Source of the DNA: Eustoma russellianum
Lineage: Eukaryota; Streptophyta; Magnoliopsida; Gentianales; Gentianaceae
Direction of reading: 5' to 3'
Length of the DNA stretch: 64,000 bases
Assembly: GCA_036186865.1 (NCBI GenBank)
Contig: AP025048.1
Span: 27,264,687 to 27,328,686 of the forward strand
Made by a program: the position numbers and the translations under genes. Shown here one piece after another: positions 11,058-21,809 of this stretch; within the stretch, counting starts at the first letter, position 1, and each line of letters begins with the position of its first letter. Below the pieces are notes generated by a model, which was not told the origin of the DNA, searched no databases, and saw only the letters and a program-made list of their open reading frames with translations.

Positions 11058-11575
11058 TTGGAATCAAATAATAAGAGTCGTATATGTTATATTAGAACTT
11101 TACTCAAGATGAATGTTTTGAATATATGTCTAGTTGACAGTGGAACGACACACAAAATATTGACTGAGGGCTCCAGAAGAGTCCCAATTGGCAAAAGCAA
11201 TTCGAGTATCATGACATTGATTGAGGGCTCCAAAAGAGCAACCAATATATCGACGGGTGATACACATATATGGTTAATATGGCATCATTTCCCACCAAGT
11301 GGAAAGGAAACTATTAAGTTTAAAAGATATACGCCTTAATGACGTTCATATTGAACCATAAATGAGGGGAATATGAAATTTTTATACACAATGATTCAAG
11401 CCAGAAGCTTGTTAAAGAAAAACTACCAATTTTCTCATCTGGATTGTATTATGCGACTATACATCCAATAAAATATCATATTGTGATGAACCAGAAGTTC
11501 AGTGATCCAAAGCTATTTATGTTATGGCATAATCGACTAGGTCACCCGGGTACACTAATGATGCGTACAATCGTA
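11058..11575 (+). pseudogene. Copia protease and pre-integrase relic (element E)
   Basis: Two frames remain. At 11058-11339 the protease active site CLVDSGTTH is seen (about 11124-11150). At 11444-11575 the GAG-pre-integrase motif LWHNRLGHPG is seen. They are joined by shifted sequence. The integrase catalytic core that should follow is absent. Confidence 0.85.
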
Positions 11576-11579
11576 CCAT

Positions 11580-11905
11580 CCTCACATGTGCATTTTTTTA
11601 ACAAACTAGCAGCTTCTGCTATTTTTTTTAAAAAAAAGAACCAGCAGCTTCTATTATCTATTGATTGTGTGCGTTGCTCGTGTGAGTTTTCTCCTGCAGA
11701 GAACAATAGCTTTTGCCTAGCTTCTTGCTCATTTTATATACTTTGGACCATGCATTCTCCAAATACTTTTACTAATTATTGTATGTCTTAAGATTGTCGT
11801 TTAGCATTCAGTTGCAAGTGTGCACACTTAAAATGGCCCAACACTGTTATTTATTAAACGTTTACAACTGATTGCTAGACGTTTGATTTTAAGGTCTAAT
11901 TTACC
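11580..11905. other. Unrelated sequence replacing the integrase core of element E
   Basis: The copia coding sequence stops near 11580 and resumes near 11915 with a stretch matching the end of the integrase region (GDMQLY, then FPLLGGEK around 11960-11990). The bases between contain no recognisable integrase and include T-rich and A-rich runs. It is an insertion-deletion of unknown origin. Confidence 0.5.
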
Positions 11906-11909
11906 CACC

Positions 11910-13440
11910 TGAGCTTGGGGACATGCAATTATACATGCATCAGCATTGATTTACTGAGCTAGTTTTCCCGCTGTTAGGGGGAGAGAAAGTGCCAGTTCTT
12001 GAAGAACGGCGTGAAATTACATGGAACATTCCTTCACTATCTCTCCTTAACTTACAAACAAATCAATGGGAACAAGAAGTAAAATGATAACAAAATCCCA
12101 CGTTTTGGTGATGGACACGCCGATTCGACTTGATGTCTCTGAAGGACATGATAATGGTATACCAAAAACAAGTCTAAAACGTGGACGCCCAGTTGGTGTA
12201 AAAGATAAAAGCCCTCAAAAGAAAATGGTACAAATAATACTCCAGAAAAGAATACTCAACAAGAGATTAGATGTTCAATACTTGAAAGCGCTATAGAAAT
12301 AAGAACTGATCAGTCTAAAAATCAATAAACAAGTTGCTCCCGAAGAAGCAAGTGAACACAATTTTGAAAAGATCTCTTTGAATTATAAGAGAAAATTGGG
12401 ATAGACAAATGATCATTATTGGTCATTATTGATTGAGGGATTTCATGTGAAATTATGAGTCAAGATCCAGAACCAATGTTAACTGAAAAATGCCGAAACA
12501 GAAATCATTGGCCAAAATAGAAAGATGCAATCCAAACCCCAGAAGGGAAAGTCGCAAAGCATTTGGACCTGTAGTCCAAAACCCTTGAAGGAAAAGTCGA
12601 ATTCGTAAATTATTTGACCTGCAGTCAAACCCCCGAAGAGATCAAACATATTGGATATAAATAGATTTTTCACAAAGAACTAGGCTTGACTATGATGAAA
12701 CATATTCCCCGATAATTGATGCCACAATATTGCAATGTTCAGTTAGCCTAGCAATCACTTAAATCTTGATATGCAATTAATGAATGTAGTTACCGCTTAC
12801 TTATGAATTACAAGATGATGATATAAATCCCAGAAGGATTTAAATTGCTTGCAGCATGTAATCAAAGGATGAATGAACTATATTCAATCAAATTATAGAA
12901 ATCATTGTATGGATTAAAACAATCTGGCAGGATGTACATATCGACGATCTAAATCTTGTTGCAACTCCTGAAGAGCTTACTAAAACCTCTAGTTGTATCA
13001 TAAAAGAGTTTGAGATGCAAAACTTTAAGAAGATCAAATGTTCTCTCGGCCTGCAGATCGAGCCTTGAGTACTCATAGCGTGGTACGATCGAAAGACTTA
13101 TTTCGACCACCAGAAGATAACAAAGAATTATTAGGTCCTGAAGTACCATATCTTAGTGTTATTGGTGTTTTAAAGTATCTTGTGAATTTTGATACCATAT
13201 ATAACATTTTCGGTGAATTTATTGAGAAATTATAGTTCAACACCAACACGAGGACATTGAAATGATGTCAAACACATTTTTATCTTCTTAGAACACCATA
13301 GGGTGTTTATACTATTCAAGAAAGGTAGAACCACAACTAGTGGGTTATAATGATACTGGCTATCTATCTGACTTGCATAAGAAAAGACCACAGAATGAAT
13401 ATGTTTTAGTGTGGTCATATAATGGAGATGAGTGAAACAG
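11910..13440 (+). pseudogene. Copia linker and reverse transcriptase relic (element E)
   Basis: The recognisable pieces in order are: EERREITWNIPSL (12005), LKRGRPVG (12176), DPEPMLTEKCRNRNHW (12465), SLYGLKQSGRM (12900), FKKIKCSLGLQIE after frame correction (13020), and DLFRPPEDNKELLGPEVPYL (13100). These follow the copia RT order, but frames change repeatedly and the catalytic DD box is not found. No function is expected. Confidence 0.8.
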
Positions 13441-14008
13441 ACACTAACAACCATCTCTTCATCATTATAAGATTTTGGCGTTGCATGAAGCATGTTGTAA
13501 ATACATTTGATTGAGGTCGATGATTCAGTATATTGAAGACGGCGACAACAATATTTGAGGATAATGGTAGATGTATTGTTCAAGTTTAAAATGACTACAT
13601 CAAAGAAGAACGAAGCATATATCACCAAAGTTCTTTTACACTCATGACCTCGAAAAGAATGGTGATATCAATATCCAACAGATACAATCAAGCCATATTG
13701 TTCACGAAAGTACTACCGACGACTACATTTAAAGATATGGTCTACACATTAGAATGCGTCCTCAAAGATCTCTTGACAGCCTCAAGGGGAGTGTGATTAC
13801 TATATGCACACTGTAATCTTTTTTCTTCGTCCAAGTTTTTTTATCCCACAGGGTTTTTCTTGGCAAGGTTTTAACGAGGCAGTGTATCACGCTTATCGAT
13901 TTTTATGAATGTGTACTCTTTTCCTTCGACCAAGTGTTTATCCCACTGGGTTTTTTTGGTAAGGTTTTAATGAGGCATATTCTATAAAGTTAGGATACCA
14001 AGGGGGAG

Positions 14009-14288
14009 TGTTATGGATATATTGGAATCTCAAGAATAAACATGATGTTGATATACATTGTAAAGATAGACATTATATTAGATGTGGATATCCAAAGTAT
14101 TATATCTTTTGTATACCATCTATATCAGATTAGATATAGATATCCAAAGGGTTGGTCTAAGTTTATCTTCACTCAATGAGTCCTATAAATAGGACCACAT
14201 ATCATATATGAAAGACACACCTTCAGATACAAAGTTCTCTAGTTTTTCTTTTCTCTTCTCTACTATATTCTTGCTTGAATTTATAACA
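14009..14288 (+). repeat. 3' LTR of element E (280 bp)
   Basis: The LTR follows a polypurine tract (AAGGGGGAG, 14000-14008) and has matching ends TGTTAT and ATAACA. Inside is a TATA-type stretch (CCTATAAATAGG around 14184). No 5' partner is present in the window. Confidence 0.75.
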
Positions 14289-14395
14289 CTGGTTTGTATT
14301 CCAAAATCCTGCCTACTTGAATGTTTAGGTGCTTTCTTGATTCCGTTTTCTCTCTTTCCAAAAAGAAAAAAGAAAAACTCTTCTAAATGCATTTG

Positions 14396-14410
14396 CATAT
14401 GTATCGATTT
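14396..14410. repeat. LINE target-site duplication, left copy
   Basis: CATATGTATCGATTT is repeated exactly at 37139-37153. The pair brackets the LINE and shows it is a complete insertion. Confidence 0.95.
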
Positions 14411-14699
14411 TTTTCGAAGAAACGAATCATATTCATTCAAGTGGCTTTAAAATAGCCCAAAAATACAATTTTACGTCACCAGGCCCAAAGAAAAAACCAA
14501 ACCCAACAGAGTGAGATAATCTAAGGAAACAGTCCAGCATCTGGACCCTTCCGTATACCAATCCACTAAAATGAATTTTAAAATTAACAGGCAAGCATTA
14601 CATCCTGTCTGCATAAATGCTCCACCATCACCTTGTGAAATGCAACCACCTCGAGACTTTGGCCACAACAGCACATCCTCTAGAATTCTCCACCGTCCT

Positions 14700-17600
14700 T
14701 CCAGCTACTTTCCTCAACCAACCCCATTTCTGTCAAATGTCCGCAACAATTCCATGGCCCCTCTTTCAATTTTCTGGCCAACTTTCGCCGATGGTGGGGG
14801 AAACTGGACAATCCCATGGACCACCTTGTTTCTCAAAAACTAAGCACTCTGAAGCCCTTTCCTAAAAATGTAAGGACATGCCTCATCAGAATCGGCGTCA
14901 TGATTAGGCGGAGAGTTCAGATTCCAATCAATCCACTCAGCTTCATCCCGGATATTGAAGAAGGTATCCCATCTCCATCGTGGTAGCAGCAATTTCTAGG
15001 TAAGTTCAATCCACCTACAATCACGTATTGCATGCAAGGGAGTTTCCACTTTGCTCCTGCATATTTTACACATGGGGTCATCAATGATGCCCCTTCTATG
15101 AGGGATACCTGCCACTCTTAGACTGTGGTGTTTAATAAATCACAAGAAGAGTGAGCCTCTTGTTGGACCTTTCAATTTCCAGATGCGTTTCCAAGCATGC
15201 TTGGGATCCTTCCCCTCACACGGGTTCTGCATTTCATAGGCTAGGTTGGCTATGGGCTTATCTTCCTCAGGGAGATTTCTCATACCACCTTGGTCCTCAA
15301 CCAACTCAGTGTTAACATCTGCCCTGCTTCTGATGAATAGGATGTTGGCAGCAAGGCGTATACTGCGCCATATGTGAGAACAATTAGACTTCGATCGACA
15401 TTCCCTTAAGGGATCCCCATATTTAGCCTGGAAGACCCTTGCCCAGAGGGCATGTTTTTCCTTAACCATTCTCCACCCTAGTTTAGTCAGCAGCGCTAGA
15501 TTCATTCTGGGGAGGTTCTTTAACCCCAGACCCCCTTCCTTCTTCTGCATGCATACTTTGGCCCATGATATAGAATGCATTTTCCTTTCCCCCGAAAGGT
15601 CCCCCCAGAAAAAGCTAGATTGATTTTCTCTAGTTCTTTGAGTGTTGCCTCGGGTAATTTAGCTATCTGCATGTGATACAACGGTATAACGGATATAACC
15701 GATTGAATTAGTATTAGTCTAGATGCCTTGGACATGATCTGTGTCTTCCAAGAGCTTAGTTTCCTCCTGGCTCTTTCCACTAGGGGTTGATATGTGTCTT
15801 TGGTAACACGATGATGAAGAAGAGGTGTACCAAGATATTTCCCTAAGTCCCCACATTCATGAATGCCAAACTTGGCGCTTAACTCTCTTCTTGTCACCGA
15901 ACTAGTATTAGGGGAAAAGAAAACCATTGATTTACTCGTGTTAACCCGTTGGCCAGACCAGCTGCAGAAGTCCTGTAATGTCTTCTGCATGAGCTCAGCT
16001 TGGGAGCAGGATGCTTCTCCAAATAGGAAAAGATCATCAGCAAACAGTAGATGGGAAATAATTGGACCCTTCCTTGTCAGTTTAATAGGTTTCCATTCTT
16101 TCTCCCCCACCAGCCTCTTAATCTGCTGGCCAAGCACCAACATACCGATTACAGACAAGTAGGGGGGCCAGGGGGTCTCCTTGTCTGAGGCCCCTGGTTG
16201 GTTGAAACTCCTCAAGTTGTTCCCCATTCCAAATCAGTGCAAGTTTAGCTATTTTGAGACAGCTAAGTATTATTTGCACCATGTTTTCCTTCAGGCCAAC
16301 ATGGGGTAAAATCTTTTCAAGAAAACTCCATCCCATTGGATCATAAGCTTTTTCAAGGTCAAGCTTAATTGCTAACCAACCCATATTGCCCTTTTTCAGT
16401 TTCATGGAGTGAACAACTTCCTGATTAATGACAAAATTATTAATGTCATGTCTCCCCGGGATAAAGCTACTTTGAGTTTCATCAATTAGCTTAGGCAGCA
16501 CCATTCTCAACTTGTTCGCAATCACTTTAGATACCACCTTGATAAGGACATTACATAAAGATATAGGTCTTAGTTGTGTCATATCCACTGGATTACCCTG
16601 CTTAGGGATCAATGTGATGAGCACCTTATTCATAAGGGGATCCACCTTCCTCTGCCTAAAACATTTCGTAACAAAGGCCATCACATCCTCCTCTACCACC
16701 TCCCAATGCTGTTGATAAAATGCAGGGGGAATGCCATCTGGTCCAAGAGCCTTGTTGGGATTCATCTGTTGTAACCCCTTTCTAATTTCCCTTCCAATTG
16801 GTTCCCTATTCAGGCACGCTTTCTCTCGGTTCATGATTTCAGGAAATCTGATAGCCTCATCAGGGACTTCCGTAATGGCCTCCGAAGTATACAGTTTCTT
16901 ATAGAAGTTTATTGCCAGGTCCTGGAGTTCCCTTAGATCATCAATCCACGCCCCCTCCTCATTCTTTAGAGACAAGATACTCTGTTTCCTTCTCTTTCTC
17001 AGTGCCATAAGATGGAAGTATTTAGTATTCCTTTCTCCATTAGCAATCCATTGTGTTCTAGCCTGCTGGAACCAATACATCTCCTCCTGCTCTAAGTGTC
17101 TATTATACTCCATAATCAATGCATCCTCCAGCTTATTTAAGAACCTAGAACCCTGTTTAGCTTGAGCACTTTGAATGCCCCTTAGCCTTGCCAAACACCT
17201 TTCTTTTTGTTGAAATATATTCCCAAATTGGTTCCAGTTCCACACGTTGGCTTGCCTTGCGAAATTGGACACGTTGTACTCTATTGGGATCTCTGTCTGC
17301 CACGTCTGCTGTACAAGTTTAGCAAAATCCGGGTGCTTAGACCATGCTGGTTGATATTTAAAAATGTGTGCCCTCTTAACCTTGGTCTCTCTCTCAAACG
17401 CAAGATAGAGGGGATGATGGTCTGAGTATGTCCTTGGTAGATGTTGTACGTAGGCTTCCTGAAACTTGATTTGCCAAGCCCGATTGGCCCAGGCCCTATC
17501 AATCCTCTCGACGATTCTGTTGTCCATCCCCCTAGAATTTGTCCAAGTGTATTTAGACCCTGAAAATCCCAAGTCAATCAGGCCACATTTATTAATGAAC

Positions 17601-18125
17601 CTACCCGGCTCATTCCTGCCATTCCTTATTACCTTCCTGCCACCACTCTTGTCAGCCTATGAAAGAACTTCATTACAATCCCCAATGATCACCCAAGGAA
17701 AGTCCATGCAGCTCCCCATACTCTCTAAGGATCTCCACAGCTGTTCCCTATTTTGAATCTCTGGTGACGCATATATCATTGAAATCACTCACTGCACCTT
17801 TGTATCTGTGATGACTCCAAGTGTCAAATATTGGAAATCAGATTTAATGACTTCCATACAAATCTGAGTGTCAACCCAAAAGCACCATATCCCCCCCTTT
17901 AAATCCAGCTGCTTCTACTGCAGCCAATTAGGAAAAGTGGAAAAAGTTAAGTATCTTATTAGCCTTTGCTAATGTAGTTCGAGTCTCCAGTAGGACTAAA
18001 ACTATAGGGTTATATTTCTTCACAAGTTCCTTAAGATTCCTGAAAAATCTGGGAGAGGATGCCCTCCTGCAATTCCAAGTTATTATCTTCATAAAAACGT
18101 CATTGCTGAGACTTACTCCTTTCAT
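14700..18125 (-). pseudogene. LINE ORF2: endonuclease, reverse transcriptase, zf-RVT
   Basis: ORF2 nicks target DNA and copies LINE RNA there. On the minus strand it starts at about 18125 or 18092 (MKIITWNCRRASS), the endonuclease N-terminus. The endonuclease continues, with stops, through PWVIIGDCNEVL to RTYSDHHPL near 17420. RT follows at 16118-17572 with LIPKQGNP, RPISLCNV, SSFIPGRHD, LDLEKAYDPMGW and GLRQGDPLAP. A frameshift near 16170 moves into 15520-16227, which carries the catalytic LLFADDLFLFGEA. The C-terminal zf-RVT region is at about 15000-15580 (AWKRIWKLKGP, CKICRSKVETPLHAI). ORF1 ends at 18100, so the two ORFs overlap slightly or abut. Confidence 0.92.
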
Positions 18126-19131
18126 TAGCTACATGAGCCACTCTTATTTCCATTTGGAAATCTTCAATTAATTCAATATTGTGAAATTCTACTTGCATAC
18201 CAGGGTCAGGTGCACAGGGTTCCTCCACGTCCATAATTGACCCATCAACCTCGCCAGCCGGTGGCCTGATATCCGGGTGTTTGATTTTTGGGTACTTTGA
18301 TTGGGGGTGGGTAGATACTTGGGTACTATTTGGGTCCTGGGCGTGGATAGAAGCGGAGTGTTGTTTGAAATTTGATTTGGATACATTTCCCGTGGCTGTG
18401 GGTTGTTTAATGGTAGATAGTGAGGGCCAGTCCATCTCATTCACATTTAGTGAAGTACCTATGGGAATCTGTGGGTAAATATTTGGGTGTCTATTTTCTT
18501 GCACTGGCTTTTGGATATTAGGGATAGAAATTTTGGCTTTTTGTTTGGGCTTCACTCGAACTCCCTTTCTCATACTGGGCCCTTTAGAGGCTTGTTGATT
18601 TTTCTAGCCCAAGGTAAGGGTAGCGACGACTGGGCTCTGTAAGGCTTGTTGAAAACAGGCTTGGAGGGTCGAGATATCAATAGGGCTACTGGCTTGGGCC
18701 TCCTCCTCCTGTAAAGCAGAGAATCTCGATCCCATCCCTGGCACAATGTCCTTGCTTTTCATTAAATTCTTTTGTTTGTACTGTTGACTTCTTTCCTCCA
18801 CCTCAGCAAAAGTACTGCCAATTCCCTCCTGCCGCCTGCTGTAGCTGGTACTCTGTCCTTTAGTCTGATATGACCAGACTTGGATGTCCACCTAATGACG
18901 CCAAACCACCTCTATTTTTCCTTCTTTGGCTAAACGCCGGCAATAACCAAAGCCCAAACGGCTTCTCCGCTGAAGGGGCAGTTTTCGACACAGTCCTTTT
19001 TTCATCCACCTCCTATGCATTTTCATGTAGACTAGTGTTTACTATTCCACACTCTTCTTCTTTATGCCCAAACCTCCCACATATGAAACATACAGCATGC
19101 AATCCCTCATACTCAATACGCTGTAAAAGAT
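18100..19131 (-). pseudogene. LINE ORF1, C-terminal part with zinc knuckle
   Basis: Read on the minus strand from the gypsy D border, this begins with EYEGLHAVCFICGRFGHKEE, a CX2CX4HX4C zinc knuckle, directly continuing the ORF1 part at 36284. Stops follow, then a Pro/Gln/Ser-rich low-complexity tail (18100-18573) ending VANERSKSQQ. ORF1 proteins of plant L1 elements bind RNA. The tail is disordered in composition and has no recognised domain. Confidence 0.85.
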
Positions 19132-19372
19132 TTTCCTGTTATGCCCCGCACCCTCCGTAGAGTAATTTAAGGATAAAATGAAATTAATTAGGATTGATGA
19201 TCATTAATAGTATTGAATAAAGAATTAAGTAATAGAATTAATTGGAATTAATTGAGAGGATTAAACTTTAGAATTAATTACTATTTAATTTATAATTGAA
19301 TATTAGAAATTTATCCTTTAAGATAAATAAGAAAATAGAATATAATTTAGAAACTCCAAATATTCCCCTTTC

Positions 19373-19380
19373 TATATAAA
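19373..19380 (+). promoter_or_regulatory. TATA box of element D
   Basis: TATATAAA is preserved as ATATAAA in the 3' LTR at 26717-26723. It is followed at once by the inverted repeat at 19379-19401. Confidence 0.7.
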
Positions 19381-19401
19381 AACTGACAGAACGTCAGTTT
19401 T
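19379..19401 (+). promoter_or_regulatory. Perfect 9-bp inverted repeat beside the TATA box
   Basis: AAAACTGAC is followed by a 5-base loop and then GTCAGTTTT. The 3' LTR keeps both arms with one changed loop base. It could be a DNA-binding site or the first RNA hairpin of the transcript. Confidence 0.75.
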
Positions 19402-19993
19402 CTCATTACGCAGAGAAAACTGACGCTCATCTCTTTAGGCGATTTCCTCTCCATTGCAACCCTAGGGAAGAATTCTTCAAGATCCTCAATCCATTCTCCG
19501 TTCATTCTCCAATACCTATTCGAGTAATCAAAGGCAAGTAATTAACTTATAAGTTCTTACGTTTTTGCGAAAGAAAAGGCCTACTTTTGATATCAAAGTG
19601 GATCACCATGCCGTATTTTTTTATGTGAATTTATGTGTGTGCTTTATGCGTTTTGGTTTTGAGATTTGGCCACCGTATATTGAAAATCCTTCGTTGTTGT
19701 TATGGATTACTTGAAATCTTGCAAATCCCAATCCCTTGAACCCTCTCTTTGCTGCTATTTTCGGTTGAGGGGAGAAAAGAGAGAAAGGTAGAATTTTTGG
19801 GTTGTTTTGGTGGATGATTTGAGTGTTAGGCTTGAATCTGTGATTGGTATTTGTGTAGTGTTTAATTTGTAGTTTAAGCATGAGATTATAGCAGAGATTA
19901 GGCTTGGATTGATTGGCATGAAGTTTGAGATCGATTGGAGTTGTGGTTCTGTAGTTTTTGCAGAAATCGCAGAATTTCTTTTCTGGAATCGTG

Positions 19994-20142
19994 GACATCG
20001 ATCGATCGATGTGAGGGGATGAAGTACTTCGATCGATCGATGTAGGAGGGGCTGAGAGATCGATGTTCTCTGATGGACATCGATCGATCGATGTGAGGGT
20101 ATGATGTCACATCGATCGGTCGATGTGAGGGGATGATGTCCA
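19994..20142. repeat. ATCG-palindrome array in element D 5' LTR
   Basis: There are four ATCG-repeat palindromes (one with ATCGGTCG), plus a GAGAGATCGATGTTC half-site, spaced by short GAGGGGATGAAGT-like spacers. The 3' LTR array has an extra module. Confidence 0.9.
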
Positions 20143-20582
20143 TCAGTTTTGTGGAAAAATAGGAGAAGAAAGATGGAAGCTAGGGGACCCTTTGTGTGAC
20201 CTTAGAGACTTCTTAGGACTTGACTGAGGTTAGTCTAAGTCTTGGGAACATAACTTAAGACGGTGAATCACATTTGTAGATGTCGAAGGGTATTCGAATC
20301 GGACTTCAAAGTGAATGACTTAAGGGGGTTAGGAAATGAACGTATGAAGTCTTACAGAGTTTTAATGGGGGATGTGAAGGTCCTCACATTGGTCTTTGGG
20401 TTTAGAATCCATGTTAAGGGTTGATGACCTAACTTGAATCCTAAGCTCGAATGTGTAAGTTAGAGAACCTTGTGTGATGGATTGATACCGAATGTGAATT
20501 GAATGTATGTGAATGAAGAATGTGATTGAAATGAGGAGTCTTGCATCATAGCACTTGCATTTTCATATTGTTTTGAAAAGAG

Positions 20583-20598
20583 CTGTGCTTCGGCACAG
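20583..20598 (+). other. Stem-loop with UUCG tetraloop
   Basis: CTGTGC, TTCG, GCACAG gives a 6-bp perfect stem closed by C-G on a UUCG loop, an exceptionally stable RNA hairpin. The same 16 bases are at 35347-35362 in the other LTR. It lies 15 bases before the 59-bp hairpin repeats. Confidence 0.85.
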
Positions 20599-20612
20599 GT
20601 TTGTGAAACTGG

Positions 20613-20845
20613 CTGTAACGTTAATCGGGATGTAAATATAAGCCGAGGTGCGTTACAGGGTATAAAGTTGTCTGCAATGTTAATCAGGATAGAAATATAA
20701 GCCGAGGTGCATTGCAGGGTATAAAGTTGTCTGTAATGTTACACGGGATGAAAATATAAGCCGTGGTGCGTTACAGGGTATAAAGTTGTCTGTAATGTTA
20801 ATCGGGATGGAAATATAAGCCGAGGTGCATTACAGGGTATAAAGT
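20613..20845 (+). repeat. Four 59-bp tandem repeats, each an 8-bp stem-loop
   Basis: Units start at 20613, 20672, 20731 and 20790. Each begins with an 8-base arm and has the complementary arm 30 bases later. Arms are CTGTAACG/CGTTACAG, CTGCAATG/CATTGCAG, CTGTAATG/CGTTACAG and CTGTAATG/CATTACAG. The third has one G-T pair; the rest pair fully. The 3' LTR copy starts at 35377, 35436, 35495 and 35554, and there all four pair perfectly. Confidence 0.93.
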
Positions 20846-21534
20846 TATGTGACCGGACATTGTGACATGCATTGCACTGTTTTGAAAAGAAATTGCTCAT
20901 GCATTTGTGACTGTGTAGTGTAGTGCATATTTTGTCATACATCACGTGAGTCGTTAAGGTATGATTGTGTGTGTGATACCTTGATTGTGATTGAACCGTT
21001 ACTTACGTATGAATTGTTGTACTTGTTCTGTTATGATACTAGTCAATATCTTTTGAAGTTATACAAGACATGTGCCCCCACCGATCCCTTGAATTATGTA
21101 TTACTCATGTCTTGCCATGTGTTGATCCCGTATGTCTTATAAGCAGGTTACTTGCTAGCGTTTTCGCTAAGGGTACTACCTTTATTTTGCAGATGAGCCT
21201 AGTTATGGCATGATCTTCATAGAGGACGACGGCAAGTGGGCCGAATGGGACGCTTAATGTCTTAATGGGAGATAGTTGATATTGTTGCTGGATATTTTAG
21301 TTTCTTTCTTTCATTTGAGGATTTAGTTGGCTTCCAGGATACTCTTTTGTGATCACTTTATACGTTGAGGTTCGAATTTGTTGGTTTAAATTTGTGAGCT
21401 ACGTGTTTCCGCACTTATTTCTCTAATGTCATTGATGATGTGTATTCGAGAGATGAGACGTCTTGTAGTCTTCTCAGTAAGCTATGACGGGTGCACCGGT
21501 TCAGATTCCGCTGTCCGGGTCGGGGCGCTACAGG

Positions 21535-21547
21535 TTGTATTAGAGAC
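21535..21547 (+). promoter_or_regulatory. Degenerate primer-binding site of element D
   Basis: TTGTATTAGAGAC begins two bases after the 5' LTR. It resembles the initiator tRNA-Met site TGGTATCAGAGC with three to four changes. Confidence 0.7.
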
Positions 21548-21809
21548 TAGGCTTCAGATCTACCTCGGAGACCTAGGTTATGTCATGTAGAGTGTTAAGC
21601 TATGATCTTGACCTTAAGCTGATCTTTAGGTCTAAGTACACGATCTTAAGTCTAAGTTTGATTTGGTTGGGTGTGCGCGAGCGCGATAAAACTTAATCCA
21701 CTCGTTTTATTTTCTTTTAGTTAAGAGTTTCGCTTCGTATAACATTTATGGACCCCCAAGTACTTACTTTTGGAACTGTTAGATATTAATAAGCGTGATC
21801 TTACAGAAA

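Larger units (their letters stand above)
10262..14288 (+). mobile_element. Decayed, 5'-truncated Ty1/copia element (E)
   Basis: A plus-strand copia relic begins abruptly inside gag (TFHASN then LLQQQYRERKFEKYS) and runs through protease, pre-integrase, linker, RT fragments, a polypurine tract and a 280-bp 3' LTR. The integrase core is missing. Stops and shifts occur every few dozen codons. The 5' LTR and the first half of gag are absent, cut where X begins. It is a different copia lineage from element A, judged by its gag and its short LTR. Confidence 0.85.
19137..21532 (+). repeat. 5' LTR of element D (2396 bp)
   Basis: It begins TGTTATGCCCCGC and ends GGGGCGCTACA. In order it holds a TATA box (19373-19380), a perfect inverted repeat at the expected start site, an ATCG-palindrome array (19994-20142), a UUCG hairpin (20583-20598) and four 59-bp hairpin repeats (20613-20845). 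If transcription starts near 19405, the U3 is only about 270 bp and the remaining 2.1 kb is leader RNA. Confidence 0.93.

Noticed and set aside
20613..20845. CRISPR-like array (four repeats of equal period)
   Set aside because: The repeats have no unique spacers, lie in a plant LTR and recur in the other LTR of the same element.
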